From positions 1,240,001-1,304,000 of the forward strand of contig CP179212.1 of the NCBI GenBank assembly GCA_051201675.1: 64,000 nucleotides of DNA, in the 5' to 3' direction. A program made the translations under genes and the position numbers. Below the pieces are notes generated by a model. That model was not told where the DNA came from and ran no database searches. It saw only the letters and a list, made by a program, of their open reading frames with translations. The stretch comes from HTCC2207 sp002685195 (GTDB taxonomy: Bacteria; Pseudomonadota; Gammaproteobacteria; Pseudomonadales; Porticoccaceae). This document shows positions 34,178 to 43,039 of this stretch, piece after piece (the first letter of the stretch is position 1; the number at the start of each line of letters is the position of its first letter).

Positions 34178-35581
34178 ATGGACTTTCTTCCACTTTTCCA
34201 TAATTTGAAAGACCGGAATGTTTTGGTCGTTGGCGGTGGTGAAGTAGCCCTTCGTAAAGTGCGATTGGTTCACCAGGCTGGGGCGAGAATTACAGTGGTA
34301 GCCAAAGACTTTTGTCCAGACTTGGTTGAATTGGCTAGCGAGGCAGAGTCTATAGCGAAACTTGGTCTCAACCTGATTGCCACTGCCTATCATCAAGAGC
34401 AGATGGAGACGTTAATGCCAATTGTTCTTGTGATAGCAGCTACCAATGACAGAGAGCTCAATCACCAGGTGTCTGCTGATGCTCAAGCCCTCAATATCCT
34501 TTCCAATGTGGTTGATGATCCTGAGTACTCTACAGCTATATTCCCCTCAATTGTTGATAGATCACCTATCCAAATAGCTATTTCTAGTGGAGGTTCAGCG
34601 CCAGTTCTGGTTCGACGTATTCGCACCCAACTAGAGGGCTTAATTCCCTCGGGTATGAGTCGTTTGGGTGCTTTAGCCGGCAGCTATAGAGATAAAGTTA
34701 AGGCTAAGTTTTCATCTGGGCTTGATCGAAAAGCTTTTTGGGAGTCCGTATTTGACGGTCCGGTGGCCGAGCAAGCCTATGCAAATAATATGGATGAAGC
34801 CACTCGGTTATTGGAAGACTCTGTCAATAGTTTTTCAACCATTGATATTGGTGAAATTTACCTGATTGGCGGTGGTCCTGGAGATCCAGACCTATTGACA
34901 TTTAAGGCCGTGCGGTTGATGCAGCAAGCTGATGTTGTTTACTATGATCACAGGGTATCTAACGAGGTTCTTGAGTTAGTTCGCCGTGATGCAAGCCGGA
35001 TTTTTGTTGGTAAATCAAGTAGCGGAACAGCTACAAATCAAGACAATGTTGCACAGAAGATGATTGAGAGTGCCCTAGAGCGGAATCGAGTCGTGCGCTT
35101 AGTGGGTGGAGATCCCTTTACCTTTGATCATGCCAGTGAAGAAATTGACACTTTGCTAGACCACAACATTCCTTTTCAGGTAGTGCCCGGTATCCCGGCA
35201 GCTACTGCCTGTGCAGCCTATGCCGGAATTCCTTTAACTGACAGTAGATTTTCGCAAACTGTACAGTTCTTAGATGCTCACCCAAGATCGGGCCAACTTA
35301 ATCTTGATTGGTCTAGTCTGTCTCGTGCAAATCAAACCCTTGTGTTCTATCGTGCTATAGCGGCGATTGACATTATTTGTAATAAACTCATATCCCATGG
35401 ATTAGATGCTCATACTCCTGCAGCATTGGTTGAACGTGGTGCCTATGCGGATCAACGAGTGATCGTTGGTGATCTTACAGATCTCTCAGCAAAGGTGGGG
35501 CAAGCCGACATAAAGCCACCTACGATTGTTATTATCGGGGAAACTGTTGGTCAGCGGGATCAGTTAGCTTGGTTTAGATGA
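34178..35581 (+). CDS. cysG: Siroheme synthase CysG with an eroded uroporphyrinogen methyltransferase domain
   Basis: A 467-residue CysG. The N-terminal dehydrogenase/ferrochelatase half is well kept: V-L-V-V-G-G-G-E-V-A (15-24), S-N-V-V-D-D-P and F-P-S-I-V-D-R-S-P (122-130) with the catalytic-type Asp127. The C-terminal SUMT half (from about 225) still has G-G-G-P-G-D-P-D-L-L and D257 and K279, but the usual L-K-G-G-D-P-F-x-x-G-R-G-G-E-E reads L-V-G-G-D-P-F-T-F-D-H-A-S-E-E (308-322), G-I-T has become G-I-P (338-340), T-H-R has become T-D-S, and the Met of the F/V-Y-M-G motif is Arg392. The methyltransferase step may thus rest on the separate cobA. It supplies siroheme for CysI. Confidence 0.9.
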   Translation: MDFLPLFHNLKDRNVLVVGGGEVALRKVRLVHQAGARITVVAKDFCPDLVELASEAESIAKLGLNLIATAYHQEQMETLMPIVLVIAATNDRELNHQVSADAQALNILSNVVDDPEYSTAIFPSIVDRSPIQIAISSGGSAPVLVRRIRTQLEGLIPSGMSRLGALAGSYRDKVKAKFSSGLDRKAFWESVFDGPVAEQAYANNMDEATRLLEDSVNSFSTIDIGEIYLIGGGPGDPDLLTFKAVRLMQQADVVYYDHRVSNEVLELVRRDASRIFVGKSSSGTATNQDNVAQKMIESALERNRVVRLVGGDPFTFDHASEEIDTLLDHNIPFQVVPGIPAATACAAYAGIPLTDSRFSQTVQFLDAHPRSGQLNLDWSSLSRANQTLVFYRAIAAIDIICNKLISHGLDAHTPAALVERGAYADQRVIVGDLTDLSAKVGQADIKPPTIVIIGETVGQRDQLAWFR

Positions 35582-35652
35582 TTTAGAGATGAGCTAATAT
35601 CGCTGCCATATTCTTTTTGGTTATGGCCTATGATAAACAATTAATGCTATTT

Positions 35653-35668
35653 GGACGTCTAAACGTCA
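35653..35668. promoter_or_regulatory. MetJ-box-like operator upstream of cysJ
   Basis: Two adjacent 8-mers, GGACGTCT (35653-35660) and AAACGTCA (35661-35668), match the MetJ consensus AGACGTCT at 7 and 6 of 8 positions. They lie about 30 bases before the cysJ start in the only intergenic region ahead of cysJIH. A metJ gene is in the same window. Confidence 0.6.
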
Positions 35669-35698
35669 ATAATTCCGTCACTCCAACAACTCATGTGA

Positions 35699-37498
35699 TT
35701 GACTGTGACGGCCAAACAAACAAGTCCTATACAACAGGCAACCGCCCGATTTTCAAATATCGATGGCGACCTTCTCAGCAAAGTGTCCAATTTGGGCCCA
35801 AGTGAGCTACTCTTATTGGCGGGCTACTGTGCCGGCCTGGCTGAGAACAATTCCACCGATGTAACTACCCATGTCGCTGTGAATCCAGTGACAGAAAGTA
35901 GTGTTAAGGTATTGGTTCTCTATGCTTCGCAAACTGGTAATGCCGAAAGCATTGCGAAAACCCTTGGTAGTGATTTGGATTCTAAAGGTTATTTCGCCCA
36001 CGTAGAATCAACACTGGACGTTAAACTGTCCAGTATAAAAAACTACTCCCTCATACTTATAATCGCTTCGACCCACGGAGAGGGTGAGCCACCGGATGAC
36101 GCAATTGATTTCCATGAAGCCGTTTACTCAAAGAAAGCACCCGCTCTAATAGGTACTAAACATGCGGTACTTGGTCTTGGTGACTCTAGTTATGAATTCT
36201 TTTGTCAAACCGCTAAAGAGTTCGATGAGGTACTGATTAAACTTGGGTCTGTTCCTTTAGTTGATAGAGTAGACTGTGACATCGATTTTGAACTTGATGC
36301 CCAAAGCTGGTCTCTGAAGGTACTCGATGCACTTGAGACTTGGCAACCAGCAGTTGTTGCGGCCGCTCCTAATACTGTTAATGTGCTCCAGTTCCCTCAC
36401 ACTAAGGACAAGCCTTTTTCAGCGACTATTTCCGGTATTCAAAAAATTACCGCGCCTGGGTCCATAAAAGACACTTATCATCTTGAATTAGATTTATCAG
36501 GTTCTGGGATTAGCTATCAGCCGGGAGATTCTATAGGGGTTTGGGCTGAGAATGACCAAAGTTTAGTTGAGGAAATCTTATCTGAGTTAGAGCTACTAGG
36601 CACAACCGAAGCTGAATTTAAGGGCGACAAGCATAGTATCGAGTATTTATTACTGCACAAATTGGAAATTACTTTGCTCAACAAAGGTCTGATTAAAGCG
36701 CTAGCTTTGCTCAGTAACTCTCAGCGGTTGAATGAGATCGCAGACGCTGAATATCCAAGCTATATCAACAATCATCAACTACTCGATGTCCTCAAGTTAG
36801 CTAAATCTTCTTTGAATGCTCAGCAGCTGGTAGATTTGTTAAAGCCCCTAAAACCTCGCCTGTATTCAATTTCATCTAGTTTGGAGGAAAATCCGGACGA
36901 GGTACACGTTACTCTTAATCATGTTCAAAGTGAAAATGAAGATGGGGTACGTTACGGGCAAGCGTCGCATTTTCTAACACGTAACAGTAGTGTCGGGGAT
37001 AAGATTAACCTGTACGTTGATCAAAATGACAACTTCAGACTGCCGAGCCCTGATAAACCAATCATCATGGTTGGCCCAGGTACTGGCATCGCTCCGTTTC
37101 GTGCGTTTTTACAACAAAGAGAGCTACAGGATGCCAAGGGCCCGAGTTGGCTATTTTTTGGTAACCCAAACTTTAATAGCGATTTTTTATATCAGACTGA
37201 ACTCCAGAAATACGTTAAATCAGGTGTTTTAAGTCAAATTGACCTAGCATTTTCAAGAGATCAAAAGAGTAAAGTTTATGTGCAGGACAAATTATTAAGC
37301 AAAGGTAAAGAGGTATGGCAATGGCTAGAGCAGGGCGCCTATTTCTATGTATGTGGGGATATGTCTCGTATGGCAAAAGAAGTCGAGAGTACCTTGCTAG
37401 ACATTATTAAGGTACATGGGCAGAGAAGCCATGAGCAAGCCAAGGGCTACCTCAAGCAACTGAAAAAACAATCACGATATCAAAGAGATGTTTATTGA
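35699..37498 (+). CDS. cysJ: Assimilatory sulfite reductase (NADPH), flavoprotein alpha subunit
   Basis: A 599-residue diflavin reductase. The flavodoxin domain has L-Y-A-S-Q-T-G-N-A-E-S (about 80-90) and S-T-H-G-E-G-E-P-P-D; the FAD domain has the R-L-Y-S-I-S-S-S motif, and the NADPH domain M-V-G-P-G-T-G-I-A-P-F-R-A. It ends in Y-Q-R-D-V-Y, the usual C-terminus. It passes NADPH electrons through FAD and FMN to CysI. The TTG at 35699 is the most upstream in-frame start; a GTG at 35705 is an alternative and the ribosome site is poor. Its stop overlaps the cysI start. Confidence 0.96.
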   Translation: MTVTAKQTSPIQQATARFSNIDGDLLSKVSNLGPSELLLLAGYCAGLAENNSTDVTTHVAVNPVTESSVKVLVLYASQTGNAESIAKTLGSDLDSKGYFAHVESTLDVKLSSIKNYSLILIIASTHGEGEPPDDAIDFHEAVYSKKAPALIGTKHAVLGLGDSSYEFFCQTAKEFDEVLIKLGSVPLVDRVDCDIDFELDAQSWSLKVLDALETWQPAVVAAAPNTVNVLQFPHTKDKPFSATISGIQKITAPGSIKDTYHLELDLSGSGISYQPGDSIGVWAENDQSLVEEILSELELLGTTEAEFKGDKHSIEYLLLHKLEITLLNKGLIKALALLSNSQRLNEIADAEYPSYINNHQLLDVLKLAKSSLNAQQLVDLLKPLKPRLYSISSSLEENPDEVHVTLNHVQSENEDGVRYGQASHFLTRNSSVGDKINLYVDQNDNFRLPSPDKPIIMVGPGTGIAPFRAFLQQRELQDAKGPSWLFFGNPNFNSDFLYQTELQKYVKSGVLSQIDLAFSRDQKSKVYVQDKLLSKGKEVWQWLEQGAYFYVCGDMSRMAKEVESTLLDIIKVHGQRSHEQAKGYLKQLKKQSRYQRDVY

Positions 37499-39210
37499 TG
37501 AGTAGTAACAAGATCATACCAACCGAATACGACCCCGTTAACCATAATGATGTCGAGAGAATTAAATCTGGAAGCGAATACTTACGTGGCAGTATCACAG
37601 AGGGGCTAGTAGATCCAATTACAGGCTCTATTTGTGATGATGATCAGATATTAATTAAGTTTCATGGTATTTATCAGCAAGATGATCGAGATTTACGGAA
37701 CGAGCGACGCAAAGCAAAGCTTGAGCCACTTTACTCTTTCATGATTCGTGCTCGTGTCCCTGGAGGAGTGGCTACCTCAAGCCAGTACAAAGTCCTAGCT
37801 GAGCTTGCTCAGGAGCATGCAAACGGGAGTCTACGTTTAACTACTCGTCAAGCATTTCAATGGCATGGCGTATTTAAACGAAACCTCAAGCAAACTATCG
37901 CGGGTATAAACTCAACTCTCCTCGATACCATAGCAGCCTGTGGAGATGTGAATCGTAACGTAATGGCGAACGCGTTGCCTGAGACATCTAAATTGCATCA
38001 TGAGGTTTATGGGTGGGCTAAACGATTAAGTGAACATTTATTGCCAAAAACGAATGCATTTCATGAAATTTGGTTAGATGGCAAAAAAGTTGAGACTAGT
38101 GAAGAGCCCATCTATGGGAAAACCTATTTGCCGCGCAAATTTAAAATGGCCATAGCAGTGCCACCACATAATGATGTTGATGTTTACGCCAATGATTTAG
38201 GTTTTATCGCGATTGTACAGAACGAAAAGCTCACTGGTTTTAATGTAGTGGTCGGCGGCGGAATGGGCAGTACCCATAACGACAATCAAACATACCCACG
38301 GATTGGTAACGTCATAGGCTTTTGCCAGCCGGAGGAATTAGTAGATGTAGCTGAGGCTGTCATTAAGTTACAGCGGGACTATGGTAATCGTGAAGTCCGA
38401 AAGTTAGCAAGATTGAAATATACACTTGATCGTCTAGGAATTGACGAATTTAAAGCTACGTTAACCCAATATCGAGGGACTGGCTTGGAGCCTGCCAAAA
38501 CCTTTGAATTTACCGATAATGGTGACCGCTACGGTTGGTTAAAGACTGAAAATGGTAAATGGCATCTCACGCTATATATCCACAGCGGGCGGATTAGCGA
38601 CACGCCTAGTTCACATTTATTTTCGGGGTTGTTAAAGATTGCTGAAATTCATAGTGGTGAGTTTAGAATTACCGGCAATCAGAACTTGATTGTCAGTAAT
38701 ATTGACCCTGTGACTAAAGATCAGATTCAGACAATAATTGAAGCCCATAATATAAGCTATGGCGCTACTGAATCAGCTACGCGGCTCAATTCTATTGCCT
38801 GCGTTGCTTTCCCAACCTGTTCTTTGGCGATGGCTGAAGCTGAGAGGTATCTTCCGGACTTGATTACTAAAATTGAGGCTCTGTTAGGCGAAAATGGCAT
38901 CTTGGATCAGCCAATTAATATTCGAATGACTGGTTGTCCAAACGGTTGTGCGCGCCCATTTTTGGGTGAAATTGCGTTCGTAGGAAAAGCCCCTGGAAAA
39001 TACAATCTCTATTTAGGCGCAAGCTTTAAAGGCGACCGGCTGAACAAGTTGTACCGAGAAAATATTAATGAGCAACAAATTCTCGATGAACTGAGTCCTT
39101 TACTTAAAGATTATGCCACTCGCCGTAATCAAGGTGAGTATTTCGGCGATTTTGTAATCCGTGCAGGGTATGTAGCGTCAGTGGAAAATGGTTTAGATTT
39201 TCATGGATAA
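37498..39210 (+). CDS. cysI: Assimilatory sulfite reductase (NADPH), hemoprotein beta subunit
   Basis: A 570-residue siroheme/4Fe-4S enzyme. The cluster cysteines lie in I-A-C-V-A-F-P-T-C (C-x5-C) and M-T-G-C-P-N-G-C (C-x3-C), and R-L-T-T-R-Q-A-F-Q and N-V-M-A-N are the conserved siroheme-pocket segments. It makes the six-electron reduction of sulfite to sulfide. I take the ATG at 37498, which shares one base with the cysJ stop (TGATG). It is followed by cysH, which overlaps its end by 8 bases. Confidence 0.97.
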   Translation: MSSNKIIPTEYDPVNHNDVERIKSGSEYLRGSITEGLVDPITGSICDDDQILIKFHGIYQQDDRDLRNERRKAKLEPLYSFMIRARVPGGVATSSQYKVLAELAQEHANGSLRLTTRQAFQWHGVFKRNLKQTIAGINSTLLDTIAACGDVNRNVMANALPETSKLHHEVYGWAKRLSEHLLPKTNAFHEIWLDGKKVETSEEPIYGKTYLPRKFKMAIAVPPHNDVDVYANDLGFIAIVQNEKLTGFNVVVGGGMGSTHNDNQTYPRIGNVIGFCQPEELVDVAEAVIKLQRDYGNREVRKLARLKYTLDRLGIDEFKATLTQYRGTGLEPAKTFEFTDNGDRYGWLKTENGKWHLTLYIHSGRISDTPSSHLFSGLLKIAEIHSGEFRITGNQNLIVSNIDPVTKDQIQTIIEAHNISYGATESATRLNSIACVAFPTCSLAMAEAERYLPDLITKIEALLGENGILDQPINIRMTGCPNGCARPFLGEIAFVGKAPGKYNLYLGASFKGDRLNKLYRENINEQQILDELSPLLKDYATRRNQGEYFGDFVIRAGYVASVENGLDFHG

Positions 39211-39913
39211 GAATCATAGCCCGCTGGATGAACTAAACACATTATTGGAAAAGAAAACAGCTCAGGAGAGAGTAGAATTCGCAGTCGAAACTCTACCTGA
39301 AAATTATCTACTTGCATCCAGCTTTGGGGCTCAATCTGCGGCTAATCTGCACCTGATAACCCAAGTCGTCCCGAATATCCCTGTAGTGCTATTAGATACA
39401 GGATACCTTTTTCCTGAAACCTATCAATTTGTTGACCAACTAATAGAGTTACTAAAGCTCAATGTAAAGGTCTATCAAAGTAAGATGAGCCCGGCGTGGC
39501 AAGAGGCGCGTTATGGAAAGCTATGGGAAAAGGGTGCCAGCTCCCTTGAGGAGTATAATCAGCGTAACAAAGTTGAGCCGATGGATAGGGCGCTAGACGA
39601 ACTAAATATTGGCACTTGGTTCGCCGGATTGAGAAGAGTGCAGTCATCGACTCGCACGCACATTCCCGTGCTTCAGAGTTTTAAAAAGAGAATTAAAATC
39701 CACCCAATCATAGACTGGTCTAATCAAGAGCTGCACAAGTATTTGGTTAAACATAAGCTTCCCTACCATCCCCTTTGGGAGAAAGGCTATGTGTCAATTG
39801 GTGATGAGCACAGCACTCGACCTCTCACTGTCGGTTTGTCAGAGGAGCAGACTCGTTTTGCGGGAGCTCAGAGAGAATGTGGGCTCCATGTGGATAATCT
39901 AGCAGGCCTCTAG
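39203..39913 (+). CDS. cysH: Phosphoadenylyl-sulfate (PAPS) reductase, thioredoxin-dependent
   Basis: A 236-residue PAPS reductase. The substrate-binding S-S-F-G-A-Q-S-A and L-D-T-G-Y-L-F motifs and the catalytic C-terminal E-C-G-L-H are present. The extra Cys pairs that hold the 4Fe-4S cluster of APS reductases are absent; R-R-V-Q-S-S-T-R-T stands in the relevant place. The substrate is therefore PAPS, which requires an APS kinase encoded elsewhere. It makes sulfite for CysJI. It overlaps the end of cysI, so cysJIH form one coupled operon. Confidence 0.95.
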   Translation: MDKNHSPLDELNTLLEKKTAQERVEFAVETLPENYLLASSFGAQSAANLHLITQVVPNIPVVLLDTGYLFPETYQFVDQLIELLKLNVKVYQSKMSPAWQEARYGKLWEKGASSLEEYNQRNKVEPMDRALDELNIGTWFAGLRRVQSSTRTHIPVLQSFKKRIKIHPIIDWSNQELHKYLVKHKLPYHPLWEKGYVSIGDEHSTRPLTVGLSEEQTRFAGAQRECGLHVDNLAGL

Positions 39914-39929
39914 TTCGTTTGTGAGCGGT

Positions 39930-40934
39930 TTATATGTGCCACATCTCATGCATTGGGAGACTTGGCTTATTACTAGCCTGAGGGCTTGGTATTAGATCTA
40001 GAGAGGTTAGATAATCCGGAAATAACTGCTGTTTGTAGTCCGCTTCAGAAATATGTGGAGCGAAAAGTTCTATAAAGTCTTTCATATGCTTGGCTAAAAA
40101 TAGGTTTTTATTAAACGCAAGCCATGTTGTGCATCGGGGTAATAGGTCTTTGGTTGAATAGCTGATCAAATCTCTATCAGCTTTTTGATCGAATGCCATG
40201 CTAGCGATAATACCTACTCCAAACCCACGTCTAACGTAAGTTTTAATAACATCCGCGTCTCTCGCAGTGAAGATAATATTAGGCTCAAGGCCTGCATTCT
40301 GGCAGCTACTTACAAATGAAGATCGTTCTTTTTCACCCACGTGATAACCAACGAGAGGGTACTTGGTAATATCCTCTAGGCTGATTTTTACCAGATCACC
40401 TAGTTCATGTTCGTGGGGAAATAGTATAAGTCGATCCCATTGGTAACATGGGATCTTGACAATATCAGGACCCAAGTCCTCATTCCCTGATGCAATTGCA
40501 AAATCTACCTGTTGTTTTTTCAGTAGTTCCACTATTTGCTCGGTTGAGCCTTGTTGTAGGTCTATCTTAAGATTTGGGTATTGCTTATGAAAATTTAGAA
40601 AGACCTGAGGTAGCACATACTGAGCCTGAGTCTGTGTGGTTGCAATTGTAAAACTACCAGAAGGCGAGGCGACAGTATCCGTAGTTAGTCGCTTGATATT
40701 TTCAACTTCTTGGAGAACCTTTCGAGCTCGATTTAGTACTTCTTCACCGGTTTTGGTTAAGCCTGTTAGAAGCTTTCCGTTGCGTTCAAAGATTTTCGTT
40801 TGCAATTCATCCTCAAGCAACCGCAGTTGCTTGCTAATACCTGGCTGAGAAGTATGAATTTTCGCAGCAGCAGAGGTAATGCTGAGGTTGTTGTCCGCAA
40901 TGGCAATTAAGTAGTTAAGTTGCTGTAATTTCAT
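39930..40934 (-). CDS. cysB: CysB-family LysR regulator of sulfur assimilation
   Basis: A 334-residue LysR regulator of the CysB/Cbl branch. The N-terminus M-K-L-Q-Q-L-N-Y-L followed by S-Q-P-G-I-S-K-Q-L-R-L-L-E (about 31-43) is the CysB-type helix-turn-helix, and T-T-Q-T-Q-A-Q-Y, which starts the effector domain, is diagnostic. The effector in known CysB is O- or N-acetylserine. I take the ATG at 40934 (M-K-L), the usual CysB start; a longer reading adds 11 unlikely residues. A perfect MetJ box lies 9 bases ahead of this start. It converges on cysH. Confidence 0.93.
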   Translation of the reverse strand: MKLQQLNYLIAIADNNLSITSAAAKIHTSQPGISKQLRLLEDELQTKIFERNGKLLTGLTKTGEEVLNRARKVLQEVENIKRLTTDTVASPSGSFTIATTQTQAQYVLPQVFLNFHKQYPNLKIDLQQGSTEQIVELLKKQQVDFAIASGNEDLGPDIVKIPCYQWDRLILFPHEHELGDLVKISLEDITKYPLVGYHVGEKERSSFVSSCQNAGLEPNIIFTARDADVIKTYVRRGFGVGIIASMAFDQKADRDLISYSTKDLLPRCTTWLAFNKNLFLAKHMKDFIELFAPHISEADYKQQLFPDYLTSLDLIPSPQASNKPSLPMHEMWHI

Positions 40935-40950
40935 GGCCGTATAGACGTCT
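40935..40950. promoter_or_regulatory. MetJ-box operator overlapping the cysB translation start region
   Basis: AGACGTCT at 40943-40950 is the exact 8-bp MetJ consensus; the adjacent 8-mer toward the gene (40935-40942) matches 5 of 8. It lies directly upstream of the cysB start codon, in the place of the ribosome site, so binding would block transcription of cysB. Confidence 0.65.
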
Positions 40951-41095
40951 AAATAAAGTAAGCGCAATGTACCATAGCAAGGACTGCATTAATAACCATT
41001 TAATATAAACTATCTGTAAAATTGAGATCGTTTGGTTATAAGCTAGTTCTTTTACTTATTTATGTAGCAACCACTAACTAGTCATAATTGGCCAT

Positions 41096-41998
41096 ATGAG
41101 CAATAACCTCGCTAATATCTCGGCACAGTCACCAGCGAAGTCCGATCCATGTTCTCTTGATCAAAAGCAGATTTCGAGTCGGGACTCTCTGGCGTCCATA
41201 AAAGGCAAGGTGTATCTGGTGGGGAGTGGACCTGGGGATCCTGATTTGTTGACTCTAAAAGCCTATAAGTTGCTCCAACGCGCAGAAGTGGTTTTACATG
41301 ACTCCCTAGTCAGTGAGGACATCCTTTCACTTGTTAATAGCAGCGCACTTCTTGTAAATGTGGGTAAGAGAGCTAGTCATCACAGTAAACATCAAGACGA
41401 AATCAACGAGCTCTTAGTAGGTTATGGTTCTTCAAGTCGATGTGTGGTGAGGCTGAAAGGTGGGGATCCCTTTGTTTACGGAAGGGGAGGAGAGGAACTC
41501 CAAGCCCTTGTCACTGCGAATATTGCTTTTGAAGTTGTACCAGGTATTACCGCCGCATCCGGGTGTGCAAGTTACGCAGGCATCCCACTTACCCACCGTG
41601 ACTATTCCCAGACGGTAATGTTTATAACGGCTCAGTGTAAAAACTCAGAGGAGAACCTTAATTGGCCAAGTATAGCCCGGCAAAATCAAACTCTTGTAGT
41701 TTATATGGGGCTATTAAAAAACGAAGTGCTGGCGGAAAAGCTTATCAAATATGGCAGATCTCCAGATACTGCAGTCGCCGTTATTGAAAATGGTACTACT
41801 AACTCCCAGAGAGTTATTATGGGTACATTAGCCACATTGAGTGATTTGGTGAAAAAGCACTATGTTAAATCCCCGGCATTAATAATTGTTGGTGAGGTCG
41901 TTTCTCTTGCGCCAGCCCTTGATTGGTTTTCTAATAACCAATTAATCCAACACAATGACGATTCAAATACATTTTATGAGCTTGAGGAGGCTGTTTAA
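41096..41998 (+). CDS. cobA: Uroporphyrinogen-III C-methyltransferase (SUMT)
   Basis: A 300-residue stand-alone SUMT. After a 40-residue non-conserved leader come V-G-S-G-P-G-D-P-D-L-L, V-N-V-G-K-R-A, R-L-K-G-G-D-P-F-V-Y-G-R-G-G-E-E, V-P-G-I-T-A-A-S-G, I-P-L-T-H-R-D-Y-S-Q and V-V-Y-M-G-L, all intact. It makes precorrin-2 from uroporphyrinogen III with two SAM. It stands in the cys block, four bases before cysK, and keeps precisely the residues that the CysG copy has lost, so it probably supplies precorrin-2 to the CysG dehydrogenase/ferrochelatase domain. Confidence 0.95.
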   Translation: MSNNLANISAQSPAKSDPCSLDQKQISSRDSLASIKGKVYLVGSGPGDPDLLTLKAYKLLQRAEVVLHDSLVSEDILSLVNSSALLVNVGKRASHHSKHQDEINELLVGYGSSSRCVVRLKGGDPFVYGRGGEELQALVTANIAFEVVPGITAASGCASYAGIPLTHRDYSQTVMFITAQCKNSEENLNWPSIARQNQTLVVYMGLLKNEVLAEKLIKYGRSPDTAVAVIENGTTNSQRVIMGTLATLSDLVKKHYVKSPALIIVGEVVSLAPALDWFSNNQLIQHNDDSNTFYELEEAV

Positions 41999-42001
41999 GT
42001 T

Positions 42002-42964
42002 ATGTCAAAAATTCATGATTCAATTCTAGACACTATCGGTAACACGCCGGTAATCAAAATTAATAGGTTAGGCCCAAAGGACGTTGATATGTACGTCAAG
42101 GCCGAGTATTTCAATCCACTTGCTTCAGTTAAGGATCGACTGGCTTTCGCGATCATCAATGATGCAGAGAAAAAGGGCCTGTTAAAAGCTGGACAGACTG
42201 TTGTGGAGGCCACCTCTGGTAATACAGGTATTGCACTAGCCATGGTTTGTGCTGTCAAAGGGTATCCATTTGTGGCTGTTATGACAGAAACATTCTCTAT
42301 CGAGCGACGTAAAATTATGCGTGCTCTGGGCGCCAAGGTCGTTTTGACTCCTGCTGCAGAGCGTGGAACAGGCATGGTGAGGGTGGCTAAGGAGCTCTCT
42401 GAAAATAACGGATGGTTTTTAGCGCGACAGTTTGAGAATGAAGCTAATCCTGAGTACCACCGGAATACGACAGCTCCAGAAATTCTGCGGACGTTCGCAG
42501 GACGTGACCTCGATTATTTTGTCAGTGGGTATGGCACAGGCGGGACGATTACCGGAGTAGGCGAAGTACTGAAGATTGCTCGACCCAATATTCAAGTGAT
42601 AGCCACAGAGCCTGATGGAGCTGCTTTGCTCAGCGGTGAAGATTGGCAACCTCACAAGATACAGGGTTGGACCCCAGATTTTATTCCTGATGTCTTAAAT
42701 ACTGAGGTCTGTGATCAAATTATCCCGGTCAGTGGGGACGTAGCCAAAGATACAGCGCTAGCATTAGCGCAAAATGAAGGTATCTTCTGTGGTATATCTG
42801 CTGGTGCAACGTTCGCTGCGGCGCTTGTGGTAGCTGAATCAGCGCCTAAAGGTTCATCAATATTGGCCATGCTACCGGATACAGGTGAGCGCTATTTAAG
42901 CACCTTCTTGTTTGACGATATCAAAGAGGGCTCAGATGAGGACGTGTTAGCGACACTGTCTTAG
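42002..42964 (+). CDS. cysK: Cysteine synthase A (O-acetylserine sulfhydrylase)
   Basis: A 320-residue PLP enzyme. The start I-L-D-T-I-G-N-T-P-V, the PLP lysine in N-P-L-A-S-V-K-D-R, T-S-G-N-T-G-I-A-L for the substrate loop, G-T-G-G-T-I-T-G-V-G for phosphate binding and G-I-S-A-G-A-T near the end are all standard. It joins sulfide to O-acetylserine. The GAGGAGG of the preceding cobA tail serves as ribosome site. It is tightly linked to cobA. Confidence 0.96.
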   Translation: MSKIHDSILDTIGNTPVIKINRLGPKDVDMYVKAEYFNPLASVKDRLAFAIINDAEKKGLLKAGQTVVEATSGNTGIALAMVCAVKGYPFVAVMTETFSIERRKIMRALGAKVVLTPAAERGTGMVRVAKELSENNGWFLARQFENEANPEYHRNTTAPEILRTFAGRDLDYFVSGYGTGGTITGVGEVLKIARPNIQVIATEPDGAALLSGEDWQPHKIQGWTPDFIPDVLNTEVCDQIIPVSGDVAKDTALALAQNEGIFCGISAGATFAAALVVAESAPKGSSILAMLPDTGERYLSTFLFDDIKEGSDEDVLATLS

Positions 42965-43039
42965 TAAGCATCTACATGTTATGACCAGTACCGTACTTTT
43001 GGCTTGCCTCTCTCCCAAGGTGGGTCGAGCCGTTTTTAG

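Noticed and set aside
39203..39913. APS reductase (4Fe-4S type)
   Set aside because: The Cys-Cys and Cys-x2-Cys cluster ligands are absent; only the C-terminal E-C-G-L-H is present, as in PAPS reductases.
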